Of a stretch of DNA of 64,000 bases, positions 9,260-20,185 are shown one piece after another; position 1 is the first letter of the stretch, and every line of letters begins with the position of its first letter. A program made the translations under genes and the position numbers. The DNA is from Cellvibrionales bacterium (lineage in GTDB: Bacteria; Pseudomonadota; Gammaproteobacteria; Pseudomonadales; JAHEIH01). The notes beneath the pieces are model-generated. The model did not search any database and was not told the DNA's origin. It was given only the letters and a program-made list of their open reading frames with translations. Location of the stretch: contig JAHEIH010000005.1 in NCBI GenBank assembly GCA_024639455.1, positions 186,001 to 250,000 of the forward strand, given 5' to 3'.

Positions 9260-9877
9260 TTACAGATCGATACCACCGAAAGACATGAAGCCAAGTGCCA
9301 TCAAGCCTACGGTGATAAAGGTGATACCCAAGCCTTGTAGGCCTGCAGGAATATCGCTGTATTTCAGTTTCTCGCGAATACCGGCCAGTGCAACAATCGC
9401 CAATGCCCAGCCCACGCCAGAACCTGCGCCATAAACAATCGATTCTGGCAGGTTGTAATCGCGCTCAACCATGAACAATGAGGCACCCATAATGGCGCAG
9501 TTCACAGTAATCAACGGCAAAAATACACCGAGTGCGTTGTACAGCGAGGGTACATATTTATCAAGAAACATCTCCATAATTTGTACGATCGCGGCGATAA
9601 CACCGATGTAGCTCAACAGACCCAAGAAGCTCAGATCGAGCGCCGCCAAGGTGGGGTTACCGGTCCAAGCAAGCGCACCCTCAGCCAACAGGCCGTGGTA
9701 GATCAGGTTGTTGATGGGTACAGTAATGGTTAACACAACCACCACCGCAATACCCAAACCAATCGCTGCCTCAACTTTCTTAGAAATCGCGATGAAAGTA
9801 CACATGCCGAGGAAGAAACCCAGCGCCATGTTCTCGATAAAAATCGAGCGGATAAATAAACTCAAATAGTGTTCCAC
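9260..9877 (-). CDS. nqrE: Na+-NQR subunit E
   Basis: 205-residue integral membrane subunit with six predicted helices, homologous to NqrD and RnfA. NqrD and NqrE form an inverted pair that holds a metal centre in known structures; the family Cys positions fall in FFLGMCTF (about residue 26) and VNCAIMG. The [12 protein letters not shown] start is standard for the family. It follows nqrD by 3 bases. NqrE rather than RnfA is supported by the complete nqr order. Confidence 0.96.
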   Translation of the reverse strand: MEHYLSLFIRSIFIENMALGFFLGMCTFIAISKKVEAAIGLGIAVVVVLTITVPINNLIYHGLLAEGALAWTGNPTLAALDLSFLGLLSYIGVIAAIVQIMEMFLDKYVPSLYNALGVFLPLITVNCAIMGASLFMVERDYNLPESIVYGAGSGVGWALAIVALAGIREKLKYSDIPAGLQGLGITFITVGLMALGFMSFGGIDL

Positions 9878-9880
9878 GGC

Positions 9881-10543
9881 TTAGACCTCCTTCGCTGCAC
9901 GGGTATTCGGCGCAATCTTGAAGTCAGGCGCTTCAACTTGGTTGCTGCGGAACGAACGCAACGCCCAGATGAAGAAACCGATTAAGAAGAATGCACTGGG
10001 GGGCAACAACAACATACCGTTGGGCACATACCAACCGCCGTTGTTAACCACCGGCAGGATTTCAACGCCGAACAAGGTGCCGGAACCGAATAATTCACGG
10101 AAGAAACCGACGGTCATCAACACAAAGCTATAGCCTAAACCGTTACCCACACCGTCAAAAAAGCTGGGGATGGGTGGGTTTTTCATCGCGAACGCTTCCG
10201 CACGGCCCATAACGATACAGTTGGTAATAATCAAACCAACGAATACCGACAGCTGCTTAGAAATATCGTAGGCCACAGCCTTCAACACTTGGTCAACCAC
10301 AATGACCAGCGAGGCAATGATCACCATCTGCACGATGATACGAATGCTGCTGGGAATATAGTGGCGGATCAATGAGATTGAGAAGTTAGAACAGGCGGTT
10401 ACCGCTGTCACAGACAACGACATAACCAATGCCACTTTCAGGCTCGAGGTTACCGCCAGCGCCGAACAAATACCCAAAATTTGCAGAGCAATCGGGTTGT
10501 TGTTGACGATGGGGCTTAACAGAGAATCTTTAATCTGAGACAT
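9881..10543 (-). CDS. nqrD: Na+-NQR subunit D
   Basis: 220-residue membrane subunit with six helices, paralogue of NqrE. Conserved features include [16 protein letters not shown] near the N-terminus and [15 protein letters not shown] in the middle; the Cys in GICSALAV and TNCIVMG correspond to the metal-binding pair of the family. Two bases separate it from nqrC. Confidence 0.96.
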   Translation of the reverse strand: MSQIKDSLLSPIVNNNPIALQILGICSALAVTSSLKVALVMSLSVTAVTACSNFSISLIRHYIPSSIRIIVQMVIIASLVIVVDQVLKAVAYDISKQLSVFVGLIITNCIVMGRAEAFAMKNPPIPSFFDGVGNGLGYSFVLMTVGFFRELFGSGTLFGVEILPVVNNGGWYVPNGMLLLPPSAFFLIGFFIWALRSFRSNQVEAPDFKIAPNTRAAKEV

Positions 10544-10545
10544 GA

Positions 10546-11316
10546 TTACACCTCGCCGTTACGCAGTTTGTCGAGGAAGGGTTTGTAACCCAAATCACTC
10601 ATCCAGAACTGCAGCAAATTGGTGACACCACGGCTTGTCAGGGTAGCACCCGACAGACCGTCAACCGAGTTAGACGCCATTGAAGAAGCGGGATCAACAG
10701 AGCCTTTGACCAATTGGATAGCCGTTTTGCCATTGGCATACACTTCTTTACCTGGCCACTGGGCTTTCCAATTCGGATTGTCAACTTCGCCACCCAGTCC
10801 GGGCGTTTCTTTGTGGTCATAAAAACCTAGACCAGCCACAGTGTTGGCGTCGTTTTCCAGCGCCAAGAAACCGTACAAGGTGCCCCATAGGCCGTAGCCA
10901 CGTACAGGCAAAATCAATTTATCTAACGCATCACCCTTTTTCACCAAATAAACGGTGGCAAAGTGCTCACGACGGAAAATCTTAGCGGTGTCTTCTTCTG
11001 CACTCAACTTGGTTGATTGAGAAGGATCCTTCGCCGCCTTGATTTGATCGTAGCCGGCGGCGTCTACCTCATCGGTAAACTCGCCGGTGCGCAGATCAAT
11101 CACGCGTACTTCAACAGACTCGAACTGCTCGTCGATCGACAAACCCTGCTGGAACAGACCCGCTGCGGCCAAAATATTGGTCTTGCGGTCGGTGACCTGG
11201 TTGGCCTCTTGTCGAGACTTCAAGCTAACCGCTGCAGAAGACACCACCAGTGCGCAAACAACACACAGTGCACCTGCAACGATCAAGGTTTGTTTTATAG
11301 AATCGTTACTAGCCAC
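10546..11316 (-). CDS. nqrC: Na+-NQR subunit C (covalent FMN carrier)
   Basis: 256-residue subunit with one N-terminal membrane helix (about 9-31) and a periplasmic domain carrying covalently bound FMN. The ApbE target motif SGATLT lies at 222-227, so the flavinylated residue is expected to be Thr225. The [12 protein letters not shown] segment is standard for NqrC. The start overlaps the end of nqrB by 8 bases. Confidence 0.97.
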   Translation of the reverse strand: MASNDSIKQTLIVAGALCVVCALVVSSAAVSLKSRQEANQVTDRKTNILAAAGLFQQGLSIDEQFESVEVRVIDLRTGEFTDEVDAAGYDQIKAAKDPSQSTKLSAEEDTAKIFRREHFATVYLVKKGDALDKLILPVRGYGLWGTLYGFLALENDANTVAGLGFYDHKETPGLGGEVDNPNWKAQWPGKEVYANGKTAIQLVKGSVDPASSMASNSVDGLSGATLTSRGVTNLLQFWMSDLGYKPFLDKLRNGEV

Positions 11317-12508
11317 GTGCCAACCTCCGCTTCACATTAGACTGCACCACGAAATGATCGATCAGCGGTGCGAACAAGTTAGAGAACAGAATCGCCAACA
11401 TCATACCTTCTGGGAACGCGGGGTTAACCACACGAATCAGCACTACCATAAGGCCAATCAAAATACCGTAGAACCATTTGCCTTTATTGGTCATAGAGGC
11501 AGACACGGGATCTGTGGCCATAAAGATCATACCAAAAGCAAAACCGCCAACCACTAAGTGCCAGTACCAAGGCATGGCGAACATGGGGTTGGTATCTGAA
11601 CCGACGAAGTTAAACAGGGTAGCCAACGAGATCATACCTAAGAACACACCACCGACGATGCGCCATGAGGCGATACCCGTACCAAGCAAGATCGCACCGC
11701 CCATCAAAATGGCAAGGGTCGATGTTTCGCCGTTCGAGCCAGGAATAAAACCAAAGAAGGAGTTAGCCCAACCGAACTGTGCTGCCATCGCGTCAACGCC
11801 CTGGCTAGCCGCTACCGACAAAGGTGTCGCCATGGTATAGCCGTCTACCGCTACCCAAACAGCGTCACCACTCATGGTGCTTGGGTAGGCGAAGAACAGG
11901 AAGGCGCGACCAGTCAGCGCAGGGTTAAGGAAGTTTTTGCCGGTACCACCGAACACTTCTTTACCCACTACGATGCCGAATGAAATACCCAGCGCAACGA
12001 TCCACAATGGCAGCGTTGGAGGGCAAGACAAGGCAAACAGGATAGAGGTGACGAAGAAACCTTCGTTAACTTCGTGACCGCGTTTCATGGCGAACAACAC
12101 TTCCCAGAAACCACCAACGATGAAGGTCACCGCGTAAATGGGCAGGAAGTACCACAGGCCGTGCCAGAAATTATCCCACACACTGGCGGGATTCAGGCCA
12201 GACGCCATGGTGATAAAGCCAGCGCGCCAGCCCTCAATATTGGTCGTGCCAAGCTCCGCCAATACGGTATTGGCTTGCAAACCCACGTTGTACATACCGA
12301 AGAACATGGCAGGAAATGCCGCGAACCATACGGTAATCATGATGCGTTTGAGGTCGACACCATCGCGCACATGAGCGGTGGCTTTAGTCGTCGTTGAAGG
12401 CGAGTAGAAAATAGTGTCTACCGCTTCGTACAACGCATACCAGTTCTCGTAGCGACCACCCTTATGGAAGTGGGGCTCGATTGAATCAAAAAATTTTCTC
12501 AATGCCAT
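11309..12508 (-). CDS. nqrB: Na+-NQR subunit B (covalent FMN, riboflavin, Na+ path)
   Basis: 399-residue polytopic subunit holding covalent FMN and, in known enzymes, riboflavin and the quinone and sodium path. The likely ApbE attachment residue is Thr228 in TMATPL. The conserved [20 protein letters not shown] segment lies at about 190-209, and about ten hydrophobic helices are seen. It starts 4 bases after nqrA stops. Confidence 0.97.
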   Translation of the reverse strand: MALRKFFDSIEPHFHKGGRYENWYALYEAVDTIFYSPSTTTKATAHVRDGVDLKRIMITVWFAAFPAMFFGMYNVGLQANTVLAELGTTNIEGWRAGFITMASGLNPASVWDNFWHGLWYFLPIYAVTFIVGGFWEVLFAMKRGHEVNEGFFVTSILFALSCPPTLPLWIVALGISFGIVVGKEVFGGTGKNFLNPALTGRAFLFFAYPSTMSGDAVWVAVDGYTMATPLSVAASQGVDAMAAQFGWANSFFGFIPGSNGETSTLAILMGGAILLGTGIASWRIVGGVFLGMISLATLFNFVGSDTNPMFAMPWYWHLVVGGFAFGMIFMATDPVSASMTNKGKWFYGILIGLMVVLIRVVNPAFPEGMMLAILFSNLFAPLIDHFVVQSNVKRRLARG

Positions 12509-12512
12509 GATG

Positions 12513-13850
12513 TTAACCCTCTTTCTCGATACGGGTTAAGTTTTCGCGCAGAATGGGACCGTATTCGTACTTGCTCTGACACACGTAGGTGCACAGCGCC
12601 AAGTCTTCTTCGTCCAACTCCAAGCAACCTAACAATTGGGCTTGTTGAGTATCACCAACGATCAGCGAACGCAGCAATTGGGTAGGAAGTATGTCGAGCG
12701 GCATGACTTTTTCATAGCTACCCACAGGTACCATGGCACGCTCTGAACCATTGGTATTGGCGCTATAGTCAAAACGCTTGGACTTCATAAATTGCGACAG
12801 GTAAATGCGCAGCATTGAGTGCTTGTTAGCACCGGGTGTCAACCAACCCATAAACTCACGCTCAGCGCCTTCTTTTAATACGCTAACCTGCAAATGGTAG
12901 CGACCCAGGTAGGCAACGGCGCCACGCGCTTTACGACCGCCCAACACTGAACCAGACACTACGCGGTTATCTCCAGCCTTCATTTGACCAGCCACCAATT
13001 CGTCCAAGCTAGCACCAATACGAGTGCGCACCAGACGAGGCTGTTCAATTTGAGGACCAGCGAGAGATATAACGCGATCGGTGAACAACTTGCCTTCAAG
13101 GAACAATTTACCTACCGCGATAGCGTCTTGGTAGTTAATGCTCCAGGCGTGCTTTTCCGCCGACACCGGGGCCAAATAGTGAATATGGGTACCCGCAAGA
13201 CCCGCAGGGTGTGGCCCGGCAAACTCTACAGTGCTGGCTTGTGCAGGAGCATTAATCTGGCTACCCGGCGCGCTGCAGACGAAGGTCTTACCTTCTGTCA
13301 AACGGCTCAACACGGTAACACCTGCGCTAAATGCAGCCGCTTGCTCGGCGATCACAACAGCGGGATCAGCAGCCAGCGGATTGGTATCCATGACATTAAC
13401 AAATACAGCCGTGGGTTGAGCATCGATCGCGGGAACTTTACTGAAGGGGCGAGTGCGCAACGCGGTCCAAAGGCCAGACTTCACCAAGTTATCGACGACT
13501 TTATCGCGCGCTAAATCGGTAAGTGCCGCCGCGTCGTAGCTATCGAACTGGACGTATTCGTCGTCTTCCACGTCGATAACAACCGACTGCAGAACGCGTT
13601 TTTCGCCACGATTAATCACTGAAATCACACCGGTAGCTGGCGCAGTGTATACGACGCCATCGGTTTTCTTATCAGAAAAAATCGCTTGACCTGTGGTTAC
13701 CCGATCACCCTCTTTCACCAGCATAGTGGGTTTCATCCCCACGTAGTCAAAGCCAATTACTGCAACACTGCGAGTATTAGGCCCTTCGCTGATGACTTGA
13801 TCAGGGGCACCGGAGATGGGTAAATCCAAACCCCGCTTGATCTTGATCAT
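12513..13850 (-). CDS. nqrA: Na+-NQR subunit A
   Basis: Cytoplasmic subunit of the sodium-pumping NADH:quinone oxidoreductase; linked to quinone binding in earlier work. 445 residues, beginning [14 protein letters not shown], as is usual. Soluble, with no membrane segments; late motifs include the EFMGWLTPG and [20 protein letters not shown] regions. First gene of nqrABCDEF-apbE-nqrM, about 135 bases downstream of the predicted transcription start. Confidence 0.97.
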   Translation of the reverse strand: MIKIKRGLDLPISGAPDQVISEGPNTRSVAVIGFDYVGMKPTMLVKEGDRVTTGQAIFSDKKTDGVVYTAPATGVISVINRGEKRVLQSVVIDVEDDEYVQFDSYDAAALTDLARDKVVDNLVKSGLWTALRTRPFSKVPAIDAQPTAVFVNVMDTNPLAADPAVVIAEQAAAFSAGVTVLSRLTEGKTFVCSAPGSQINAPAQASTVEFAGPHPAGLAGTHIHYLAPVSAEKHAWSINYQDAIAVGKLFLEGKLFTDRVISLAGPQIEQPRLVRTRIGASLDELVAGQMKAGDNRVVSGSVLGGRKARGAVAYLGRYHLQVSVLKEGAEREFMGWLTPGANKHSMLRIYLSQFMKSKRFDYSANTNGSERAMVPVGSYEKVMPLDILPTQLLRSLIVGDTQQAQLLGCLELDEEDLALCTYVCQSKYEYGPILRENLTRIEKEG

Positions 13851-13923
13851 GTTGTCTATTCACCTTCTTAAGGTTGATGTTTCGAAAGCAAGTATCGCTG
13901 GTTGCCGCGAACTCGCTGAAATA

Positions 13924-13939
13924 CGTAACAATGGTTACG
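13924..13939. promoter_or_regulatory. Palindrome in the nqr leader
   Basis: CGTAAC-AATG-GTTACG, 6-bp perfect arms, lies inside the predicted 5' leader of nqrA. It could be an operator for a dimeric regulator or a small RNA hairpin. No regulator is recognised. Confidence 0.4.
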
Positions 13940-13943
13940 CACT

Positions 13944-13991
13944 GGGGTGCAAAATGGAGGCAATACTTACCCAATTCACACGGGGTGCAAA
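13944..13991. repeat. Direct repeat of GGGGTGCAAA flanking the nqr transcription start region
   Basis: GGGGTGCAAA occurs at 13944-13953 and again at 13982-13991, 38 bases apart, just downstream of the predicted -10 box of the minus-strand nqr promoter. Possible paired binding sites; function unknown. Confidence 0.4.
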
Positions 13992-14019
13992 TTATAGAGA
14001 AATACGCGCGCGATGACTA
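13991..14019 (-). promoter_or_regulatory. Putative sigma-70 promoter of the nqr operon
   Basis: On the minus strand, TAGTCA (14014-14019) and a perfect TATAAT (13991-13996) are 17 bases apart. This predicts a leader of roughly 135 bases before the nqrA ATG at 13850. Confidence 0.6.
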
Positions 14020-14094
14020 CCGCCTAATGGGATTTAAGACGTGATTATGACTGCATTTTTTCGATAGAAAATATTAGAAAATGGTAATGTAAAC

Positions 14095-14121
14095 GCAACC
14101 TCCCAATTCCTGAGAGGTTGC
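14095..14121 (-). terminator. Putative terminator of gap
   Basis: Perfect 8-bp arms GCAACCTC/GAGGTTGC with an 11-base loop, placed just after the gap stop and followed on the minus strand by GTTTACATT. The T-run is weak, so termination efficiency is uncertain. Confidence 0.5.
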
Positions 14122-14129
14122 ACAGGGCG

Positions 14130-15599
14130 TCAGTCGCGAGGGAAAACCGCGTAGTTAACGCCCGCCATCTGCTCGACGATGCGATGTACCTGACAACTGT
14201 AACCAAACTCGTTGTCATACCAGCAATAAAGCACCGCCGTTTTACCATTGACAATAGTAGCGCCAGCATCAAACACACAGGCACTGCGCGAACCGACAAA
14301 ATCGCTCGATACCACTTCGGGTGAATTGGTGAAGTCAATTTGCTTACGCAGTGGTGAATACACCGCCGCCCAGCGCATAAACTCGTTCATTTCATCGACC
14401 GTGGTGTCGGTCTTCAGGTTCAACTTCAATATTGCCATCGACACATTGGGCGTCGGCACGCGGATAGCATTACCCGTGAGCTTGCCATCGAATTGGGGCA
14501 ACACTTTCGCCACCGCTTTAGCGGCACCGGTTTCGGTCAACACCATATTCAAGGGCGCACTGCGACCGCGGCGATCACCCTTGTGATAGTTGTCGATCAA
14601 GTTTTGGTCGTTGGTGTAAGAGTGCACGGTCTCTACGTGACCATTGTTGATACCAAACTTTTCCTCAAGCATCTTCAACGGCGGCACAATGGCATTGGTA
14701 GTACACGAAGCCGCAGAAAGAATGGTATCGCACTCGTCAATATCACCGTTGTTGACGCCGTAAACAATATTTTTGATTTCGCCTTTACCCGGCGCCGTCA
14801 AAAGCACCTTGGCCGCCCCTTTGGCCTTGAGGTGGCGACCCAGGCCCGCTTCATCGCGCCACACACCCGTATTATCAACGATCAAAGCATCTTCGATGCC
14901 ATAGGCAGTGTAATCAATATCCTCAGGAGCATTGGAATAGATGACTTTGATCTCGTTACCATTGGCAACAATGCTACTGTTTTCTTCATCAACGCGGATA
15001 GTGCCTTTAAAAGATCCGTGCACCGAGTCGCGACGCAGTAAACTCGCGCGCTTGACCAGATCGTTTTTGGCTCCCCCTTGGCGAACCACAATAGCGCGCA
15101 AACGCAATGTTTCACCGCCACCGGTTTTTTCAATCAGCAAGCGCGCCAACAAACGTCCGATACGACCAAAGCCATACAAAACAACGTCTCGCGGGCGCTC
15201 AACCGCCTTGACCTGGTGATCAATAATGTCCGCCAACTCACGGCGCAGGAAGGCTTCTAAATCGATAGCTTGATCCTGTCGAGCTAATTCATAAATCGTA
15301 GCGAGCCGCCCCACATCGATGTGAGACATACCAAGGTTAAGTCGCGCAATAACTTCTAAAATGGGATAGGTTTCAAATTCTGACAGCTCAGTGCCGGCAA
15401 TCTGGCGCGCCGCTCGGTGCATTTTCATGATATCGAGCACTGACTTGCCGACCATGTCGCGGCCGTAAACATAGACTTTAGCGCTGTTGTTGCGGTAGAG
15501 CTGACCCACGATAGGGATCATCTTCTCCGCTAACTCCTCGCGCGACTTCCAATCAGTAAAGTAATTGTCAGGACGTTCTCGTGAATCTGTGGTCGCCAT
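14130..15599 (-). CDS. gap: Glyceraldehyde-3-phosphate dehydrogenase, long form
   Basis: Phosphorylating NAD(P)-dependent dehydrogenase of central carbon metabolism. At 489 residues it is about 150 longer than the classic enzyme; the extension is N-terminal and helical, as in the long Gap homologue that I recall beside nqr/mfd in Pseudomonas. The Rossmann start VLYGFGRIGRLLARLL lies near residue 140; the catalytic Cys is in SCTTN near residue 297, and HSYTNDQN follows. The long form is often assigned to gluconeogenesis, but that cannot be read from the sequence. It lies divergent from mfd and ends with a hairpin. Confidence 0.93.
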   Translation of the reverse strand: MATTDSRERPDNYFTDWKSREELAEKMIPIVGQLYRNNSAKVYVYGRDMVGKSVLDIMKMHRAARQIAGTELSEFETYPILEVIARLNLGMSHIDVGRLATIYELARQDQAIDLEAFLRRELADIIDHQVKAVERPRDVVLYGFGRIGRLLARLLIEKTGGGETLRLRAIVVRQGGAKNDLVKRASLLRRDSVHGSFKGTIRVDEENSSIVANGNEIKVIYSNAPEDIDYTAYGIEDALIVDNTGVWRDEAGLGRHLKAKGAAKVLLTAPGKGEIKNIVYGVNNGDIDECDTILSAASCTTNAIVPPLKMLEEKFGINNGHVETVHSYTNDQNLIDNYHKGDRRGRSAPLNMVLTETGAAKAVAKVLPQFDGKLTGNAIRVPTPNVSMAILKLNLKTDTTVDEMNEFMRWAAVYSPLRKQIDFTNSPEVVSSDFVGSRSACVFDAGATIVNGKTAVLYCWYDNEFGYSCQVHRIVEQMAGVNYAVFPRD

Positions 15600-15661
15600 G
15601 TATTCTCCGTAAAAAGGTGTTGAATTGAGGTTATGTGCAGGTTTATGTTTTTTGTAAGGGC

Positions 15662-15690
15662 ATTATGGTAGAGCCTGCATTGTTAGACAA
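15662..15690 (-). promoter_or_regulatory. Putative promoter of gap
   Basis: Minus strand: TTGTCT (15685-15690), 17-base spacer, CATAAT (15662-15667), about 60 bases before the gap ATG. Confidence 0.45.
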
Positions 15691-15862
15691 TACAAGTACT
15701 TAAACCTGTAGTTTTGTTACCCTATTGGGCAATGAAAGCCTTTACCAATGTAAAAATACTACACTGGCATAAGCCACACACGGTCACTTGATTGACAGTG
15801 GTAGTCCCCTGCCCGGTACAGTAAAATGCCTCCTTTTTGATTAACGGAACCTCCTTAACGCC

Positions 15863-18800
15863 ATGCAACTCAAGCAACTGCTGCCCGTGCTACCGACCAA
15901 TAGTCAACGCCAACGCTGGACCGAGCTACGCGGTAGCGGCTTGGGACTCTCTGTGGCCTTGGCGATGGCCGAGACACAAGCGCCCATGTTAGTCGTCTGT
16001 CGAGATGGTAACAGCGCGCAACAGCTGGAGCACGACATCCGTTTTTACAGCGGCGACCCCGAATCGGTCGTGCACTTCCCGGATTGGGAAACCCTGCCCT
16101 ACGACAGCTTTTCACCCCACCAGGACATCATTTCCGAACGCTTAAGGATCCTCCATCGCCTCACCCGCCAGGAACGCCTGGTGCTGGTGACCACGGTTAC
16201 CAGCCTGTTGCAACGCATCGCTCCCAGTAGCTATTTAGCGGCGCACAGCACGCTGCTCGAAAGCGGCCAGCGGTTCGCCATTGAAAACGAGCGCATCCAG
16301 TGGGAAGCGGCCGGCTATCGCTGCGTTGACACCGTTTACGAACACGGGGAATTTGCCGTGCGAGGCTCGGTGGTCGATTTGTTCCCCATGGGTAGCTCGG
16401 TACCCTTCCGCCTGGAACTTTTCGACGACGAATTAGAGAGCTTGCGCAGCTTCGACCCCGAAACCCAGCGCACCTTAGAAAAAGTCGATCGGATTGAAAT
16501 TCTACCGGCCCGTGAGTTCCCCCTCGATGCCGAGGGCATCAAACGCTTTCGCAACCAATGGCACGAATTGTTCGATGTGGACCACCGCAAGTGCCCGACT
16601 TATCGCGACGTCAGCGACGGCATGGCGCCTGCGGGGATTGAATACTACCTGCCGCTATTTTTTGAACACACCGACAGCCTACTGGACTATCTGCCAGAAG
16701 ACAGCCTACTGTTCGCCGATGCTGCACTCGAGCCCACCGTGCAGCAGTACTGGCAAGACATCGCCAACCGCTTCGACGAACTCGGCATTGACCCCACACG
16801 ACCACTACTGCCGCCGAAGCACCTATTCATGGCCAACGAAGAACTGTTTGGTCGCTTCAAGAGCCTGTCGCGTGTGGTCTACAGCGGGAACGCAGCCGAC
16901 AAAAGTCAGTTTGTTTTCCCCGCCAGCCCAATGGCTGACCTAAGCATCGATGCGCGCGCGGAAGACCCACTGGCCGAGCTAAAGCGCCACCTGCAAAACA
17001 GCAAATTGCGCATTCTTATTTGTGCCGAGACTACCGGTCGCAGAGAATCACTTCTGGAGCTCTTTGGCAAAGGCGATATTCGCCCGAAACAGGTCGCCGA
17101 CTGGGCGGAGTTTACCGCTAGCGATGCAGCAATAGCCATCACAGTCGCCCCCCTTGCTGAGGGCTTGTGCCTGCCCACACAGGGCATTGAAGTCATCGCC
17201 GAGCCACAACTCTTTGGCCAACGTGTCATGCAGCGGCGACGCCGCAAACGCAGTAGCGACAACACCGAATTGGCGGTCAAAAGCTTAGCCGAACTCGCGC
17301 CGGGTAAGGCTGTGGTCCACGCTGATCACGGCATTGGTCGTTACTTGGGACTGGAAAGCATCCCGATCGACGGCCAAGCCAGCGAATTCCTTGCCCTGCA
17401 GTACGCCAACGGCGCCAAACTGTATGTTCCGGTCACCTCACTCGATCTTATCAGCCTTTACTCCGGGGGAGACGATGCCGCCGCACCACTGCACAAACTG
17501 GGCACCGAACAGTGGAGCAAGGCGCGCCGCAAGGCCGCGGAGAAAGCCCGTGATGCCGCCGCCGAACTGCTCGACATATACTCGCGCCGCGCTGCACGCG
17601 AAGGTGTATCGTGCGCTTTCAGCGACTTAAACTACCAACAGTTTGCCGCTGGGTTCCCGTTTGAGGAAACGCCTGACCAAACCGAAGCTATCGAAAACGT
17701 TATCCGCGATATGCGTGCCGCGACGCCAATGGATCGGCTAGTGTGTGGCGATGTCGGCTTTGGCAAAACCGAAGTGGCGATGCGCGCCGCCTTTATCGCC
17801 GTAGACGCCGGCCGCCAGGTGGCCTTGCTAGTGCCCACCACCCTGCTCGCCCAGCAACATTACGAGACCTTCCGGGACCGATTTTCTGAGTGGCCGGTAA
17901 CGGTAGAAGTGGTCTCACGCTTTAAGAGCGACAAAGACATAGCAGATATCATTGACCGCTTGGAACAAGGCAAGGTCGACATTTTGGTCGGCACCCATAA
18001 ATTGCTGCAGTCGAGCATCAAATTCAAAGATCTCGGTCTGTTGGTCATCGACGAGGAACATCGCTTTGGTGTGCGTCAAAAGGAGGCCATCAAAGCCCTG
18101 CGCGCCGAGGTGGACATCCTCACCCTGACGGCCACCCCGATTCCACGCACCCTGAACATGGCCATGTCGGGCATGCGAGACTTATCGATCATCGCCACCC
18201 CACCGGCGAGACGCCTGTCGGTGAAGACCTTCGTCAGCGAGAAGAAAAAGCCACTTATCAAAGAGGCCATTTGGCGCGAACTCCTGCGTGGTGGGCAGGT
18301 CTACTACCTGCATAACGAGGTAAAGACCATCCAAAATGCCGCACGCGATCTACAAGAATTGTTGCCAGAGGCCCACATCGGCATCGGGCACGGCCAAATG
18401 CGCGAACGCGACCTAGAACAGGTGATGAGCGATTTTTATCATAAGAAATACAATATTCTGCTGTGCACCACGATTATTGAGACCGGCATTGATGTCCCCA
18501 ACGCCAACACCATCATCATTGAGCGGGCCGACAAGTTTGGCCTAGCACAATTGCACCAGCTGCGCGGCCGCGTAGGACGCTCTCACCACCAAGCCTATGC
18601 CTATCTGCTGACGCCTGAAACCAAGGCCATGACTGACGAAGCCCACAAGCGCCTTGAAGCTATTGCCGCCGCCGACACATTGGGCGCGGGCTTCACCCTG
18701 GCAAGCCACGACCTTGAGATTCGCGGCGCCGGCGAACTGCTCGGCGATGAACAGTCTGGTCAAATACAAACCGTCGGTCTCAGTATGTACATGGACATGC

Positions 18801-19300
18801 TAGATCGCGCCGTGAAAGCCCTCAAGAAAGGCAAGAAAGTCGACCTTGAAACCACCTTGCAAAATGGCCCTGAAATCAACCTGCGCACCCCTGCCTTGAT
18901 ACCGGACGACTACCTACCCGATGTCAACGCGCGCCTTGGTCTGTACAAGCGCATTTCAGCCGCCAAGGACAGCGAACAATTGCGCGAATTGCAGGTAGAA
19001 ATGATCGATCGCTTTGGTTTACTGCCCCCGCCTACCAAAGCGCTGTTCTCGATGAGCGAAGTGAAACTGCTGGCTGAACATATCGGTGTGATGAAGCTCG
19101 ATGTCGGTGCTGGCGGTGGCGGCCTAGAGTTCGCTCCTGACACGTCGATAGAACCCATGACCATTGTAAAATTGCTGCAATCGAAGGCTGGGGCCTTCCG
19201 CATGAATGGCGCCAGTGGACTTAAATTCCAGTTGCCATTGCCTGAGGCTCAAGATCGGCTAGAATTCGCCATGGGTTTACTAAAAGAACTGGGCGCCTAG
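15863..19300 (+). CDS. mfd: Transcription-repair coupling factor Mfd
   Basis: ATP-driven DNA translocase that removes RNA polymerase stalled at lesions and recruits UvrA. The 1145 residues show the UvrB-like N-terminal region (HFPDWETLPYD near 72-82), the polymerase-interacting domain (LAPGKAVVHADHGIGRYLGL near 475-495), and the SF2 translocase domain with Walker A GDVGFGKTEV near 628, DEEH and TATPIPRTL, then the RGRVGRS motif VI and a C-terminal regulatory domain. Length matches the family. csiV follows after 3 bases. A weak promoter with TTGACA (15792-15797) and TACAGT (15817-15822) has a 19-base spacer. Confidence 0.97.
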   Translation: MQLKQLLPVLPTNSQRQRWTELRGSGLGLSVALAMAETQAPMLVVCRDGNSAQQLEHDIRFYSGDPESVVHFPDWETLPYDSFSPHQDIISERLRILHRLTRQERLVLVTTVTSLLQRIAPSSYLAAHSTLLESGQRFAIENERIQWEAAGYRCVDTVYEHGEFAVRGSVVDLFPMGSSVPFRLELFDDELESLRSFDPETQRTLEKVDRIEILPAREFPLDAEGIKRFRNQWHELFDVDHRKCPTYRDVSDGMAPAGIEYYLPLFFEHTDSLLDYLPEDSLLFADAALEPTVQQYWQDIANRFDELGIDPTRPLLPPKHLFMANEELFGRFKSLSRVVYSGNAADKSQFVFPASPMADLSIDARAEDPLAELKRHLQNSKLRILICAETTGRRESLLELFGKGDIRPKQVADWAEFTASDAAIAITVAPLAEGLCLPTQGIEVIAEPQLFGQRVMQRRRRKRSSDNTELAVKSLAELAPGKAVVHADHGIGRYLGLESIPIDGQASEFLALQYANGAKLYVPVTSLDLISLYSGGDDAAAPLHKLGTEQWSKARRKAAEKARDAAAELLDIYSRRAAREGVSCAFSDLNYQQFAAGFPFEETPDQTEAIENVIRDMRAATPMDRLVCGDVGFGKTEVAMRAAFIAVDAGRQVALLVPTTLLAQQHYETFRDRFSEWPVTVEVVSRFKSDKDIADIIDRLEQGKVDILVGTHKLLQSSIKFKDLGLLVIDEEHRFGVRQKEAIKALRAEVDILTLTATPIPRTLNMAMSGMRDLSIIATPPARRLSVKTFVSEKKKPLIKEAIWRELLRGGQVYYLHNEVKTIQNAARDLQELLPEAHIGIGHGQMRERDLEQVMSDFYHKKYNILLCTTIIETGIDVPNANTIIIERADKFGLAQLHQLRGRVGRSHHQAYAYLLTPETKAMTDEAHKRLEAIAAADTLGAGFTLASHDLEIRGAGELLGDEQSGQIQTVGLSMYMDMLDRAVKALKKGKKVDLETTLQNGPEINLRTPALIPDDYLPDVNARLGLYKRISAAKDSEQLRELQVEMIDRFGLLPPPTKALFSMSEVKLLAEHIGVMKLDVGAGGGGLEFAPDTSIEPMTIVKLLQSKAGAFRMNGASGLKFQLPLPEAQDRLEFAMGLLKELGA

Positions 19301-19303
19301 CCC

Positions 19304-20185
19304 ATGGGAATGATGATGCACCACTTGAAAAAAACACTGATCGCCAGCTTATTCGCCGCCTGCAGCGCTAGCGCCGACAGCAACTGGTACCAAGTGGAGA
19401 TGATCGTCTTCGCCCATCATGATGAAGCGGCTGAGGCCGAGGAAAACTGGCCCGACGACGTCGTACTCAACTACCCTGCTAGGGTCAAAATGCTGTTCGA
19501 TGCCATCGCCCTTCCCAATGCTGTCGACAGCGAATTTAATACCACACTAGACGTTGAAGTCCCCAACTTACTAGAACTACCACCTAGCGAAGAAAATAGT
19601 ACGTCGTTACTTAGCCCTAGCAGCGAAGTGATCGCCGCCGCCCCCATGGCATTGCTCGACCAACCACTAGAAGAGACACCCGCACCGCTACCACTGCCCT
19701 TTCAACGGCTAGAAGATAGCGCCAAACAACTGCGTCCAGCCTTGCAGCACCTGCGCCGTATCGACCGCTATAAGCCACTATTTCACGAGGCATGGCAACA
19801 ACCGCTGGAAAGTCGCCGCCGCTCTCCCGACATTCTTATTACCGGTGGAGAGGAATACGGCTCGCACTTTGAATTAGAGGGCACAGTCAAGATTAGTGTG
19901 GAACGCTACCTGCACATTGATACCGACCTTTGGCTACACCGCTTTCTACCCAACTTTGGCCAACAATCGACCTTCCAAGTACCCGAGCTTCCGAGCCGCG
20001 CTGGGAGCGACTTGACGTCAGCTGACAGCTATAGTCCTTTTAGCTTTATCGTCAACGAACCCTACAGTGTGTCTCGTACAGTGACACTTCGCCAGAGCCG
20101 CCGCATGCGCAGCGGCGAAATCCATTATCTCGACCATCCTTTATTTGGTGTGATTGTACTGGTCACGCCTCTGGAGCGGGATTAA
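19304..20185 (+). CDS. CsiV family periplasmic protein
   Basis: 293 residues with a signal peptide (about 1-24, ending near SASA) and then NWYQVEMIVFAH, the hallmark start of the CsiV family. CsiV of Vibrio cholerae is an envelope protein that acts with LpoA and the peptidoglycan synthase PBP1A; that role is known for the Vibrio protein and inferred here. The C-terminal SRRMRSGEIHYLDHPLFGVIV segment is also family-typical. The gene is 3 bases after mfd; several in-frame ATGs (19304 to 19316) make the exact start uncertain. Its last 23 bases overlap the convergent mscS-type gene. Confidence 0.82.
   Translation: MGMMMHHLKKTLIASLFAACSASADSNWYQVEMIVFAHHDEAAEAEENWPDDVVLNYPARVKMLFDAIALPNAVDSEFNTTLDVEVPNLLELPPSEENSTSLLSPSSEVIAAAPMALLDQPLEETPAPLPLPFQRLEDSAKQLRPALQHLRRIDRYKPLFHEAWQQPLESRRRSPDILITGGEEYGSHFELEGTVKISVERYLHIDTDLWLHRFLPNFGQQSTFQVPELPSRAGSDLTSADSYSPFSFIVNEPYSVSRTVTLRQSRRMRSGEIHYLDHPLFGVIVLVTPLERD

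Noticed and set aside
15792-15822. TTGACA ... TACAGT promoter for mfd
   Set aside because: Spacer is 19 bases and the -10 box is poor; kept only as a remark in the mfd entry.
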